In this document: positions 52,591-61,508 of the stretch, piece after piece
Layout: the number at the start of each line of letters is the position of its first letter
Numbering within the stretch: the stretch's first letter is position 1
Origin: G965197675 sp965197675
Lineage (GTDB): Bacteria; Chloroflexota; Dehalococcoidia; Plut-88900
Length of the DNA stretch: 64,000 nucleotides
Direction of reading: 5' to 3'
NCBI GenBank assembly: GCA_965197675.1
Contig: OZ240221.1
Coordinates: forward strand, 310,001-374,000
Notes under the pieces: model-generated
Seen by the model: the letters and a program-made list of their open reading frames with translations, nothing else
What the model was told of the DNA's origin: nothing
Database searches by the model: none
Position numbers and translations under genes: made by a program

Positions 52591-52767
52591 TCATGGGCTC
52601 ACGTGACGATGGGGTTTTTGAGGTAGTTGTCGATGGAGAGGCGGTCGAAGTCGGAGGCCGCCGGACTTTATCGCGTCCAAGGAAATCTTCGCTTTGTGCC
52701 TGCCGTAAGGGATGACCAGGCCTGGGTCCAGTCCCATTATCCCGGCAATCTCATGTATAGGCTGCAT
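52591..52767 (-). pseudogene. formate-tetrahydrofolate ligase, N-terminal fragment
   Basis: The first 34 codons read MQPIHEIAGIMGLDPGLVIP then YGRHKAKISLDAIK, the characteristic start of formyl-THF synthetase. After about 52668 the sequence changes; another frame there reads DFDRLSIDNYLKNPIVT to a stop (52599), the end of an unrelated protein. So the gene start is joined to another gene's tail. Confidence 0.6.
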
Positions 52768-52955
52768 ATCTTCTAGCTTCCTTAAACCATAGTATGATCA
52801 AGACCAGTATCGTATCGTCCAAATCTGAAATCAAGCCGACCTCCCAGAGGGAGCTAAATCACATTGTCCCACGATTGACTGAGGGTCAGCCAGTTATTAC
52901 AATGCCAGTGGTTAGTTCTTATGTCTTCAAAAGCTGGGAAAAGCGGGGCTTCAAA

Positions 52956-54482
52956 ATGAAACTTGGGCGTCCTCTGGTCATAGCTGCTGCAATAATGTCT
53001 TTTGTGCTGGTATTCGGGCTGGCGGCATGCGGTGGCGATGAGCCTGAACCCGCCGCCACTACCGTACCTCCTACTCCCAGCCCTACCGCTACCACAGCAG
53101 GGCCTGCTGCGGCGGTACCTACTGCCGTTGTTGAGCCGGACTCGACAGCTACGATGGACCCTACGGAAGTCCCAGCCCCGGACCCTGAGCAAGAGCAGCT
53201 TGCCCAGTACGCTGCTGATCACGCTGGCGGGCCGGGAGCCATCTTCGTAGGCGACCCGATGCAGCTTATAGGGCCGCCTCCTCATGAGGGCCTGAGGTTC
53301 CAAGTGCCGGAAGAGGCCTATACACAAGCAGCAACAGCCGCATTGTTTGGTGTGCCAGCCTTGGGCATCCCTGACCACATGTTCATCTACACTAGCGACT
53401 ATTATAAAGGGCTGATAGAGAAGGCCAACCTGACGGAACCTACGGAGTTGACCTCTTTCAATGAAAGTATCGATATCCAGCACACCTGTATCGACCGCAA
53501 CCTGCCGACGTGTGCGCTGATCCAGGCATACTGGGCACCAAACTTGGCTAAGCGTACCAACGGCCAGGTCAAGCTTTCGGTAGTCTCCTTCATAGAGCTG
53601 GGCCTGTCCGGTCCCGAAACCCTGAGCCAGGTGAGCAGCGGCACGCTGGACATGGTGAATATCTATACCGGCTATGTGGCAGGCGTGCTGCCAGCCCTAG
53701 AGGTACAGTCCCTTTGGGGCATGTCGCCTGACTGGGAGACCACCTATTCGGTACTGACGGCGGTAGCCCCGGACATCGACCAGATGATACTGGAAGGCAC
53801 CGGGGGCAGCCATGTGTTGAACCGGAACTGGTTCGCAGGCTCCGACCAGTGGTTCTTTGGCAGCAAGCCCTTACAGACTCTCGAAGACTTCGAAGGCGTG
53901 AAGATACGCTCGCACGGAGCTTCCATGTCCGACTTCATCACAGGCATGGGGAGCGAGCCGGTGTTCTTAGATGTAGCAGAGGTATACACTGCACTGGAGC
54001 GAGGCTTTGTCGATGCTTCTGCCAACGGTGTGCTGCTGGCTATCCCTGACCGGTTGTACGAGGTGGCGGACTATATGTCAGGCCCGGTGATAGGGTTCGG
54101 CTATACTAACAACGTGATCAATAAAGACGTTTGGACTGGGATCCCGCCAGACCTGCAGCAGATCATAATCGAAGAAGGAGCCAAGGCTGAGCTGGAGGCC
54201 TTGCGCCTTGCCCCCTTCCAGAATATCATTCCTGTGCAGATCAATCAGCAGCTTGGCGTACAGCCAGTGCCCTTCTCTGAAGACATACAGGAGTACATTC
54301 GGACAGTTGTGCTGCCGGAACACGTCATTCCCGGGTGGCTGAAGCGCCTCGGGTTCCCAGGAAAGAGCGAGGATGTGGTCGCCATAGCCAACACCAAGAT
54401 GGGCCCTTACATAGGACTATGGATCAACGAGGACGGCTCCATAAGACAGGTGCCGATAACCAAAGGACCCAGCGCCCAGTAG
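52956..54482 (+). CDS. TRAP transporter solute-binding lipoprotein (DctP type)
   Basis: A 508-residue binding protein. The ATG at 52956 starts a lipoprotein signal with lipobox GLAAC followed by a Pro/Thr linker; a frame from 52794 adds 54 residues without match. The DctP fold is seen from FIYTSDYYKGLIEKA on, with FEGVKIRSHGASMSDFITGM and LERGFVDASANGV near the ligand site. It is longer than usual (~330) because of a 120-residue N-terminal extension. Ligand unknown, probably a carboxylate. Confidence 0.85.
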   Translation: MKLGRPLVIAAAIMSFVLVFGLAACGGDEPEPAATTVPPTPSPTATTAGPAAAVPTAVVEPDSTATMDPTEVPAPDPEQEQLAQYAADHAGGPGAIFVGDPMQLIGPPPHEGLRFQVPEEAYTQAATAALFGVPALGIPDHMFIYTSDYYKGLIEKANLTEPTELTSFNESIDIQHTCIDRNLPTCALIQAYWAPNLAKRTNGQVKLSVVSFIELGLSGPETLSQVSSGTLDMVNIYTGYVAGVLPALEVQSLWGMSPDWETTYSVLTAVAPDIDQMILEGTGGSHVLNRNWFAGSDQWFFGSKPLQTLEDFEGVKIRSHGASMSDFITGMGSEPVFLDVAEVYTALERGFVDASANGVLLAIPDRLYEVADYMSGPVIGFGYTNNVINKDVWTGIPPDLQQIIIEEGAKAELEALRLAPFQNIIPVQINQQLGVQPVPFSEDIQEYIRTVVLPEHVIPGWLKRLGFPGKSEDVVAIANTKMGPYIGLWINEDGSIRQVPITKGPSAQ

Positions 54483-54592
54483 CGTTTTAGCTGGTCTGCT
54501 GGTCTGAACCTCTTCTTGTTGAAGGAGGTGCACACACCTGTGTCCTACCTAAAAGGTGCCGGCGCCTATTCGCCGTCCTAGGGAATCACGCC

Positions 54593-55186
54593 ATGGCTGC
54601 TACCAGACTGCAAACCTACGCTGGACGAAAGACACCGGCCCTTTACCTCTTGCTGGGCTTCCGGATGGCAGCACGGAAAGCTGACCGAGTATATTTCATC
54701 CTCGGCTACATCTGTGGTCTTGAGCTCCTGCTTCTAGCCTTCTTCATCACCTATCAGGTGATTGCCCAGAACCTCGATTGGCCCCGCGCCCAAGGAACCG
54801 ACGCCATGAGCGGGTACGTCTTAGCCATGGCTGCTACTTGGGCACTGTCCTACTCACTGCGGTCAGATGCCCACGTAAGGATCGATGTGCTGCTGCCTCA
54901 TATGGGTCCTAGGACCAGGGCGGTCGCTGACTGGCTTGCCCTTCTTGCGATAGCTTTCTTCGGCTACGTCACGGCTTGGAAGATGTGGGAGAGCGTCATC
55001 GACGACTACAAGAGGGACGTGATTACCACCGCCTATCCGTTGACCCCCCTGTTCATCCCTAAAGCAGTGGTGGCTATAGGGTTTACCTTGCTGGTGATCA
55101 CTGCTGCCCAGATGATGCTATCGATGATCGCTGAAAGATGGCTGCCCCGTATCCATAAAGCGATGGGCGGCGACGAGTTTCAATGA
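54593..55186 (+). CDS. TRAP transporter small permease (DctQ type)
   Basis: A 197-residue protein with four membrane helices, the size of DctQ subunits. Family features include GYVLAMAATWALSYSLRSDA followed by HVRIDVLLPHMGPRTR. It lies 110 bases after the binding protein and 66 bases before the large permease. An internal Met at residue 23 is an alternative start. Confidence 0.85.
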   Translation: MAATRLQTYAGRKTPALYLLLGFRMAARKADRVYFILGYICGLELLLLAFFITYQVIAQNLDWPRAQGTDAMSGYVLAMAATWALSYSLRSDAHVRIDVLLPHMGPRTRAVADWLALLAIAFFGYVTAWKMWESVIDDYKRDVITTAYPLTPLFIPKAVVAIGFTLLVITAAQMMLSMIAERWLPRIHKAMGGDEFQ

Positions 55187-55252
55187 CCGGCAGGACCGCC
55201 GAAAAATAACACCTCAAGCATGGAAGTCGAACATGAGTCGAGGGGCTGATCT

Positions 55253-56746
55253 GTGGCCTTCGGAGTAGCTTTCGGGCTGTTAGGGGCTTTCTTCCTAGCA
55301 GGCATGTACGTTGCAGCTGCGCTGGGTTGTTTGTCCTTGATCATCATGTTCTTCTTCTCTGATTCACCCCTATGGAACATCATGTCCAGTCAGGCTTGGG
55401 GGGTGAACACCAACTTCATCCTGGTAGCAGTGCCGTTGTTCGTGCTGATGGGTGAGCTGATGAACCGCTCAGGAATAGGAGAGCGGATGTATACCGTCAT
55501 TTCCCGGTGGGTATGGTTCCTCCCGGGAGGCCTGATCCACACCAACGTGGTGTCCTGCGCCATCTTCTCTGCCTGCTCCGGCTCCAGCGTGGCTACGTCA
55601 GCCACCATAAGCCGCGCCTCTCTGCCGTCGTTCCGGCAGCGGAACTACTCTGAGCGCATAGTGGTAGGCTCTCTGGCTGCCGGCGGTACACTCGGCATCC
55701 TGATTCCGCCCAGCATAAGCCTGATCATCTACGGCGTAATGGTAGATGAGTCCATAGGGCGCCTTTACATGGCCGGGTTTGTCCCAGGCGTTATGCTCGC
55801 CCTGTCATTCATGATAATGATCGGCATCCTGGCCATGGTATGGCGCAGAATGGCCCCCCGTGAGCAGGGCGAAAGCTTTACTACTTGGGAGGGCTGGCGG
55901 ACCAGGCTGCTCGGCAGCTTCAACCTTCTGCCTGTAATAGCATTGATCATCATCGTGTTGGGTGTCATCTACACAGGTATCGCAACACCGACAGAAGCAG
56001 CAGCCTTCGGTGTCTCTGGTGCTTTTACCCTCGCCCTCCTCCTGAACTCCGATGAGATACTGACTCCCCTGCTTGGAAGCCTGCTCAGGGGCACAGGACT
56101 GATCAACCTCTTCACCAGTAGTACACAAGAGACTCTGCGATCAACACGTATGCCTTCACGTGAGGCTGTCATCCCGGTAGTGCGGCGGAACTTTCTCATC
56201 ATACAGGACTCGTTCATATCGACGGCCCGCACCACCGGGATGATCTTCCTGATACTGCTGGCTGCCCTCACCTTGAGTTTTGCTTTTGCTCGTCTGGGCA
56301 TCTCTCAACAGGCCGCTGAGATTATCACCGGACTGGACCTGAACGACTGGCAGCTGGTGCTGGCGCTGGTGCTGTTCTACCTCATATTGGGCACGTTCAT
56401 GGAAAGCTTTGCCATGATGGTCACCACGGTGCCTATCCTGCTGCCAGCCCTGCAGCAGGCAGGCGTCGACCTAGTCTGGTTCGGCGTCATCGTTGTGCTC
56501 TTGGTGGAAGCTGCCCTGATCAGCCCGCCAGAAGGCATCAACCTATACGTGCTACACGGTGTCCGTCAGGACGTGGACCGGGAGCAGTCAGAAAAGGCCA
56601 ACGAGGTGATGCGGCAAAGCACCATCAAGGATGTGTGGATAGGCGTGCTGCCTTTCATGGCCTGTATGGCTATCATCATCGGCCTTGTGTTGGCAGTCCC
56701 TCAGATTGCCCTATGGCTGCCGGACCTGGTCTACGGCACAAGATAA
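55253..56746 (+). CDS. TRAP transporter large permease (DctM type)
   Basis: A 497-residue membrane protein with about 12 helices. Motifs: FILVAVPLFVLMGELMNRSG, SACSGSSVATSATISRASLP and SLAAGGTLGILIPPSISLII, all typical of DctM. It is about 60 residues longer than most, with an insert near 275-335. The GTG start follows AGGGG. With DctP and DctQ it forms an Na+-driven uptake system. Confidence 0.9.
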   Translation: MAFGVAFGLLGAFFLAGMYVAAALGCLSLIIMFFFSDSPLWNIMSSQAWGVNTNFILVAVPLFVLMGELMNRSGIGERMYTVISRWVWFLPGGLIHTNVVSCAIFSACSGSSVATSATISRASLPSFRQRNYSERIVVGSLAAGGTLGILIPPSISLIIYGVMVDESIGRLYMAGFVPGVMLALSFMIMIGILAMVWRRMAPREQGESFTTWEGWRTRLLGSFNLLPVIALIIIVLGVIYTGIATPTEAAAFGVSGAFTLALLLNSDEILTPLLGSLLRGTGLINLFTSSTQETLRSTRMPSREAVIPVVRRNFLIIQDSFISTARTTGMIFLILLAALTLSFAFARLGISQQAAEIITGLDLNDWQLVLALVLFYLILGTFMESFAMMVTTVPILLPALQQAGVDLVWFGVIVVLLVEAALISPPEGINLYVLHGVRQDVDREQSEKANEVMRQSTIKDVWIGVLPFMACMAIIIGLVLAVPQIALWLPDLVYGTR

Positions 56747-56900
56747 GACCTCCTTGGAAGGGGACCAAGCACACAGCACCGAAGTAGCCCCCGAGTAGGC
56801 TGCCAGCCCCCGCACCATAGAACGATTTGAGGCGCCTGACATGGAGGGCGGCCCCACTGTATAATACCACCCCGATGGAAAGGGCATCGTAACCCCGATT

Positions 56901-56928
56901 TTGAGTATTCATATAGACATGATATGAT
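56901..56928 (+). promoter_or_regulatory. candidate promoter of the MMPL gene
   Basis: TTGAGT (56901-56906) and TATGAT (56923-56928) are 16 bases apart, about 65 bases before the start codon. The rest of the 56747-56978 gap holds no gene. Confidence 0.4.
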
Positions 56929-56993
56929 GCTGTCAGGCGTAATATGCTGCTGTTCTCAAAAACATCTTTTGTCATGGATTGGAGGATTTGGGC

Positions 56994-59255
56994 TTGACTG
57001 AATACCTCGCCCGCGTCAGCGCGCGAAGGCCATTTGTAGTCATCGCTATCTGGGCCGTGGTGGGGTTGATTGCAGGCGGGCTCGCCGTAGACGCTGAAAT
57101 GGCCCCCGGCCCGAAGCCTCTCACGGACTTCCTCGACAAGGCCACGACCACGGAGTTCCGTCTGAGCAGCAGCGCCGAGTCCGAGCGCGCCGACCGTCTC
57201 CTGGAAGACCGGCTCCGCGGCCCCAAACCCGTAACCGAAATCGTCATCGTCCAGTCCGAATCCCGCACCGTGGACGACGAAGGGTTCCAGGAAAAGGTCG
57301 ATGCGGTGTACGCCGACATCACCTCCCTCGGTGCCGACATCGTAACCCCCTTACCCAACTACTACCAGACCAACGACCCAACCCTCGTCTCCTCCAAAGG
57401 CCGCATGACCACCATAATGCCCCTGGTCATGACCGGCTCCTTCGAAGAGGCCGTGGAAAACGTCCCCGACGTCCTCCACGTCGTCGAGGAAGCGGACGGG
57501 AAGGACGGCTTCCGCGTGCTCATGGTGGGGGACGCCAGCACCGCCCACGACAACAACGAGCTTGCGGAAACCGACCTGAGGCGGGGAGAACGCATCGGCA
57601 TCCCGGTCGCCCTCGTAATCCTCGTGATCCTCTTTGGCACCATCGCCGCCGCCCTCATGCCCATAGGGCTGTCCATCATGTGCATCATCGTCGCGATGGG
57701 CTTGGCGGCGCTCATCGGCCAGTCCTTCGAGCTGGTGCTCTTCGTCACGCTTATGATCATCATGATCGGGTTGGCCGTGGGGATAGACTATTCCCTCGTC
57801 ATAGTATCCCGCTACCGGGACGAACTGGCCCGCGGACTGGACACTAACGCGGCCATCGAGCGCGCAGGGGCAACCGCGGGCCGCACGGTGCTCTTCAGCG
57901 GCCTCACCGTCGTCATAGCCCTATGCGGCATCCTCATCGTTCCCTTCTCCTTCTTCCAGTCCCTCGCCCTTGGAGCGATACTGGTCGTACTGGTTGCGTT
58001 GGCGGCCACCCTCACCCTCCTGCCGGCCAACCTTGCGGTCCTCGGCCCGAGAATCAACCACCTGCCCATCCCCTTCTTCGGCAAGGCGAGAATCAGACCC
58101 TCCGAGTCTTCCGGGCAGGGGTTCTGGGAGCTTATCACCCGCGTCGTCACTCGCTACCCCATCGTCAGCATCATCCTCATCGGAGCACCCATGATCGCCG
58201 CCACAGTCTTCTATTTCCAGATTCAGACCGGCATAAACGGCGTAGACGCCTTCCCCGAAGGCGCCCAGACCAGGGAGGCTTTCTTCGTAATGGAAGAGCA
58301 CTTCTCCTTCGGCCTCGTCAACCCCACCGAAATCGTGATTGACGGAGATATAGGCAGTCCCCAAGTGCAGCAGGCCATAGGAAAGCTCCAGGCATCCCTC
58401 GCGGCACACCAGGGCTTGCAAGTCGTTCCCGCCCTCACCGTCAACGACGCCGGAGACCTGGCCCTGCTGACGGTTATCATCCCTGGAGAATCCCGCAGCC
58501 AGGATGCGGTCGACGTTGTATCCACGATCCAAGACCAGTACATTCCCTCCGCCTTCGATGGGGTCGAAGCAGAGGCCCTCGTCGGCGGTGTGACCTCGGA
58601 GACTGCAGACGTATTCTCCATCGTCCAAAGGTACACGCCCATCGTCTTCGCCTTCGTGCTCGGTTTCAGCTTCCTGGTACTCATGCTCGTCTTCCGGTCC
58701 ATAGTCATCCCGATCAAGGCCGTCTTCATGAACCTGCTCTCCGTGGGCACCGCCTACGGGCTGATGGTCCTGGTATTCCAGAAGGGAGTGGCCACGGACC
58801 TGCTCGGCTTCCAGCACGCGGAGGTCATAGACGTGTGGATTCCCCTCTTCCTCTTCTCCATCCTCTTTGGCCTATCCATGGACTACCACGTGTTCCTGCT
58901 GAGCCGCATCCGCGAGCGGTACGACCAGACCGGGGACAACGCCGAGGCGGTGGCCTACGGTCTGCGGTCCACCGCGGGCTTGATCACCGGCGCTGCCCTC
59001 ATCATGGTCGCCGTGTTCGGCGCTTTCGCATCGGGCAAGACCATAATCAACCAGCAGGTAGGGTTCGGGCTGGCCATAGCCGTGCTCTTGGACGCAACGC
59101 TGGTACGTTCCGTGCTGGTACCTGCTACAATGGAGATGCTGGGGGCGAGGAACTGGTACTTGCCATCTTGGCTGAGTTGGCTTCCGGACCTGCGGGTAGA
59201 ACCGCAAGAACATGAAGTTAGTATCGTCGAGAGCAGAACTGGTACGGAGGCGTAA
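56994..59255 (+). CDS. MMPL/RND-family membrane transporter
   Basis: About 753 residues with 12 membrane helices in two equivalent halves. Each half has an MMPL signature: GLAVGIDYSLVIVSRYRDEL and FGLSMDYHVFLLSRIRERY, whose Asp relay protons. Two large outside loops (residues 40-200, 410-540) are typical. The TTG at 56994 is chosen because GGAGG lies 8 bases upstream. Such proteins export lipids or hydrophobic compounds. It ends 5 bases before the oxygenase gene. Confidence 0.88.
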   Translation: MTEYLARVSARRPFVVIAIWAVVGLIAGGLAVDAEMAPGPKPLTDFLDKATTTEFRLSSSAESERADRLLEDRLRGPKPVTEIVIVQSESRTVDDEGFQEKVDAVYADITSLGADIVTPLPNYYQTNDPTLVSSKGRMTTIMPLVMTGSFEEAVENVPDVLHVVEEADGKDGFRVLMVGDASTAHDNNELAETDLRRGERIGIPVALVILVILFGTIAAALMPIGLSIMCIIVAMGLAALIGQSFELVLFVTLMIIMIGLAVGIDYSLVIVSRYRDELARGLDTNAAIERAGATAGRTVLFSGLTVVIALCGILIVPFSFFQSLALGAILVVLVALAATLTLLPANLAVLGPRINHLPIPFFGKARIRPSESSGQGFWELITRVVTRYPIVSIILIGAPMIAATVFYFQIQTGINGVDAFPEGAQTREAFFVMEEHFSFGLVNPTEIVIDGDIGSPQVQQAIGKLQASLAAHQGLQVVPALTVNDAGDLALLTVIIPGESRSQDAVDVVSTIQDQYIPSAFDGVEAEALVGGVTSETADVFSIVQRYTPIVFAFVLGFSFLVLMLVFRSIVIPIKAVFMNLLSVGTAYGLMVLVFQKGVATDLLGFQHAEVIDVWIPLFLFSILFGLSMDYHVFLLSRIRERYDQTGDNAEAVAYGLRSTAGLITGAALIMVAVFGAFASGKTIINQQVGFGLAIAVLLDATLVRSVLVPATMEMLGARNWYLPSWLSWLPDLRVEPQEHEVSIVESRTGTEA

Positions 59256-59260
59256 GTGCA

Positions 59261-60436
59261 ATGAACATACCGACTGACTACGAGCCGGGTTATGAAAAGG
59301 CCCGCGCGGTCGCGCCTGATATCGCGGACAACTACATTGCGCACACACACATCGGAGACCCGCTGGCCGAAGCGATGACGGAAGACCTCGCAGAGTTTAG
59401 CGCCTCAGAGTCAAGGCGGCTCGTTCAAGCGGCTATGGATGAGGAAGGTGAGGAGGCTCTAAGGAACGCGCCAGACTCGCTGCGAAAATTCTTCAAAGAA
59501 GCGGAAATTCCGCCGGAGTGGCTCGACTATTCAGCGTTTGCCTCCAGTGTCCGCATGTTTCACAGAAACTCGCAGGTGGTTCTGGCGGCATTCGTCGCAG
59601 GCGTCCTGATAGAAGGCTTTACGACGAATATAGCAAAATCCTTCTTCATCACCGGGCGAGTGCGTGACCAAGGTGTCAGGCGTTTGGGGCAGAATAACCG
59701 TCACATGATGGAGATATTCCTCCCCGGCGGCATGTACAGGCATGGAGACGGCTGGAAACTTTCGATCCGTATCAGGATAGTTCACGCACGGCTGAGGCGC
59801 CTCCTGAACAGCTCGGAAGACTGGGATACCGAAGCTTGGGGTGTGCCGATCAGTATGGCGCATTTGGGTTACGCCATTTCCGCTTTCTCGGCGCGGCTGC
59901 TGAAACACATGAAAACCCTGGGCGCTGATTACACTGACGAAGAGTACCATAGCTTCATGGCCGTCTGGCGCTATTCAGGGTATCTGATGGGCATTCCCGA
60001 GACCATACTCTTCCGGGATGCCGATGAAGCGCTGAGACTGTGGAAGATAGCCCTCATGTGCGAGCCTGATGCCCCACTGGAATCGGTTGTTATGGCACAC
60101 TCCCTGGTCAACTCGGCTCCTTTGATTGCCGGGATAACCGGGCCGGACGAGCGACGCAATCTGGCCAAGTACGTGTACAAGATCTCCAGAGGACTTATCG
60201 GAAGAGAATTCTCCGATTCACTGATGTATCCGCCAATCTCCTCCTTTGGAGCCGTCTGGTGGTTCAAGATGCAGCAGCGCTACGGCAAAGTCTTGAGCAA
60301 GCTGTTTCCGGGCCGTCAACAAAACAGTAACTTCACCAGATTCACGTCCCTGCTCGATACTTCGTTGTTCGACGAGGAAGGAATTCGCTATACATTGCCC
60401 GACCACGTTTACGCAGAAGAGTCCACCAAGTGGTAA
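59261..60436 (+). CDS. MpaB/DUF2236-family oxygenase
   Basis: A 391-residue protein of the oxygenase MpaB-like (DUF2236) family, related to latex clearing protein. Core motifs: VLAAFVAGVLIEGFTTNIAK; KLSIRIRIVHARLRRLL, with the candidate haem His; and AHLGYAISAFSARLLKHM, followed by VWRYSGYLMGIPE. Members are haem oxygenases of isoprenoid-like or lipid substrates. Tight coupling to an MMPL transporter suggests a shared lipid or terpenoid substrate. Confidence 0.8.
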   Translation: MNIPTDYEPGYEKARAVAPDIADNYIAHTHIGDPLAEAMTEDLAEFSASESRRLVQAAMDEEGEEALRNAPDSLRKFFKEAEIPPEWLDYSAFASSVRMFHRNSQVVLAAFVAGVLIEGFTTNIAKSFFITGRVRDQGVRRLGQNNRHMMEIFLPGGMYRHGDGWKLSIRIRIVHARLRRLLNSSEDWDTEAWGVPISMAHLGYAISAFSARLLKHMKTLGADYTDEEYHSFMAVWRYSGYLMGIPETILFRDADEALRLWKIALMCEPDAPLESVVMAHSLVNSAPLIAGITGPDERRNLAKYVYKISRGLIGREFSDSLMYPPISSFGAVWWFKMQQRYGKVLSKLFPGRQQNSNFTRFTSLLDTSLFDEEGIRYTLPDHVYAEESTKW

Positions 60437-60614
60437 AAGGCTATAACCGTGCAACCCGATTCCCTCCTTACTGTTCCGCAAGCGAGATACAGCAGGCACG
60501 AAACAGCGAAAAGAGTTTCTACAACGGTCACATGGTTCCAGTGACCACAGCTTGAAATCAAACATAGAAACCGTTTGAATAGCACACCATCTCTACCACA
60601 CTGAGGTTCGCTTC

Positions 60615-60651
60615 GGGCCTGAGTACAGGCCCTGGCCCTACCCTGTAGGGC
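60615..60651. repeat. two adjacent hairpins in intergenic DNA
   Basis: GGGCCT (60615-60620) pairs with AGGCCC (60627-60632); directly after, GCCCTAC (60635-60641) pairs with GTAGGGC (60645-60651). The gap 60437-60803 has no gene. The pair may act as a terminator for the MMPL-oxygenase unit or be a REP-like element. Confidence 0.4.
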
Positions 60652-60803
60652 GAAAGCTCGCCACGAGCGGACGAGTCGTGCTCGCTGGGTGCCCGGACTC
60701 GCCACTTTCCCTAGATTATAGTTGTGGCGAGCATGTGTGGGCGGCATTGGAGCGACACGGTGTTCGCTTCCCAATCCGCATGGCACCCGAGAGAAGAAGC
60801 TGA

Positions 60804-61031
60804 AGGGAGAGGCTTCAGAACATCGAGGAGGAGCTTGAGGACGTGAAGAAGCGGCTGGCCCGCATCTGGCACGTCATCGAGACGACCGACACTGAGATGG
60901 CCGACGCCTCAGACCGCATCAGGGGACACCGGGAGCGCAAGGAGAAGCTGGAGGTCGCCGCAGAGGAGGCAAGAGGGCTACTGGCGGGCCTAATGGGACT
61001 GTACTGCGAATGTTTCGCTGGGAGGTCCTGA
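60804..61031 (+). pseudogene. serine recombinase coiled-coil remnant
   Basis: Reads RLQNIEEELEDVKKRLARIW, then ETTDTEMADASDRIRGHRER, closely like the coiled coil of the recombinases at 45954 and 47327. A stop lies just upstream (60801), and the match ends near ARGLLAG. Both ends are lost. A plus-strand stretch near 61390-61420 (HTIPMPDNSPV) may be the tail of the same gene. Confidence 0.65.
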
Positions 61032-61153
61032 TATAGGGACTCGGGCGGGCAACCCTGGCGTACGACATCCCCCCTCTGTGCAGACGGGGGAGAGGAAGCC
61101 ATAAGCCGACCGTAGCGGCAACTGTGGGAGCAGAACGGCTGTCGCGTATGGAC

Positions 61154-61393
61154 TCAAGAGCGGGACGCTGCTTCGAGGTGGCCAATGTGGTGGTTTTCCG
61201 TACAGTCTGCCACCGACTGCTCTATCTGGATGGTTATATGGTGAATGCCGAATTTCTGGTAGGCGATTCGCCGCAGGCGAAGCTGAAGCGACTCAAATCC
61301 CTCCTGGTATTCGGGGTCAATGAGCACGTGGGCGGTGAGGGCATCGTAGCCGGTGGTAATTGTACAAGGGTGAACGTCGTGAATCAGGGTCAC
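61154..61393 (-). pseudogene. cation diffusion facilitator (CDF) transporter, C-terminal fragment
   Basis: About 79 codons matching the cytoplasmic end of CzcD-type zinc/cobalt exporters: TLIHDVHPCTITTGYDALTA, then HVLIDPEYQEGFESLQL and FGIHHITIQIEQ, ending after a His-rich ENHHIGHLEA. The membrane part (200 residues) is missing upstream. Confidence 0.65.
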
Positions 61394-61508
61394 ACCATCC
61401 CCATGCCCGACAACAGCCCAGTTCTGTCTCCCATCAAGTTTGATGGGCCGGACGCTGTCTTCAGTCAGAACTGGAGGGAGATAGTGGACTCGCGCCTGTA
61501 GGGTGGTT

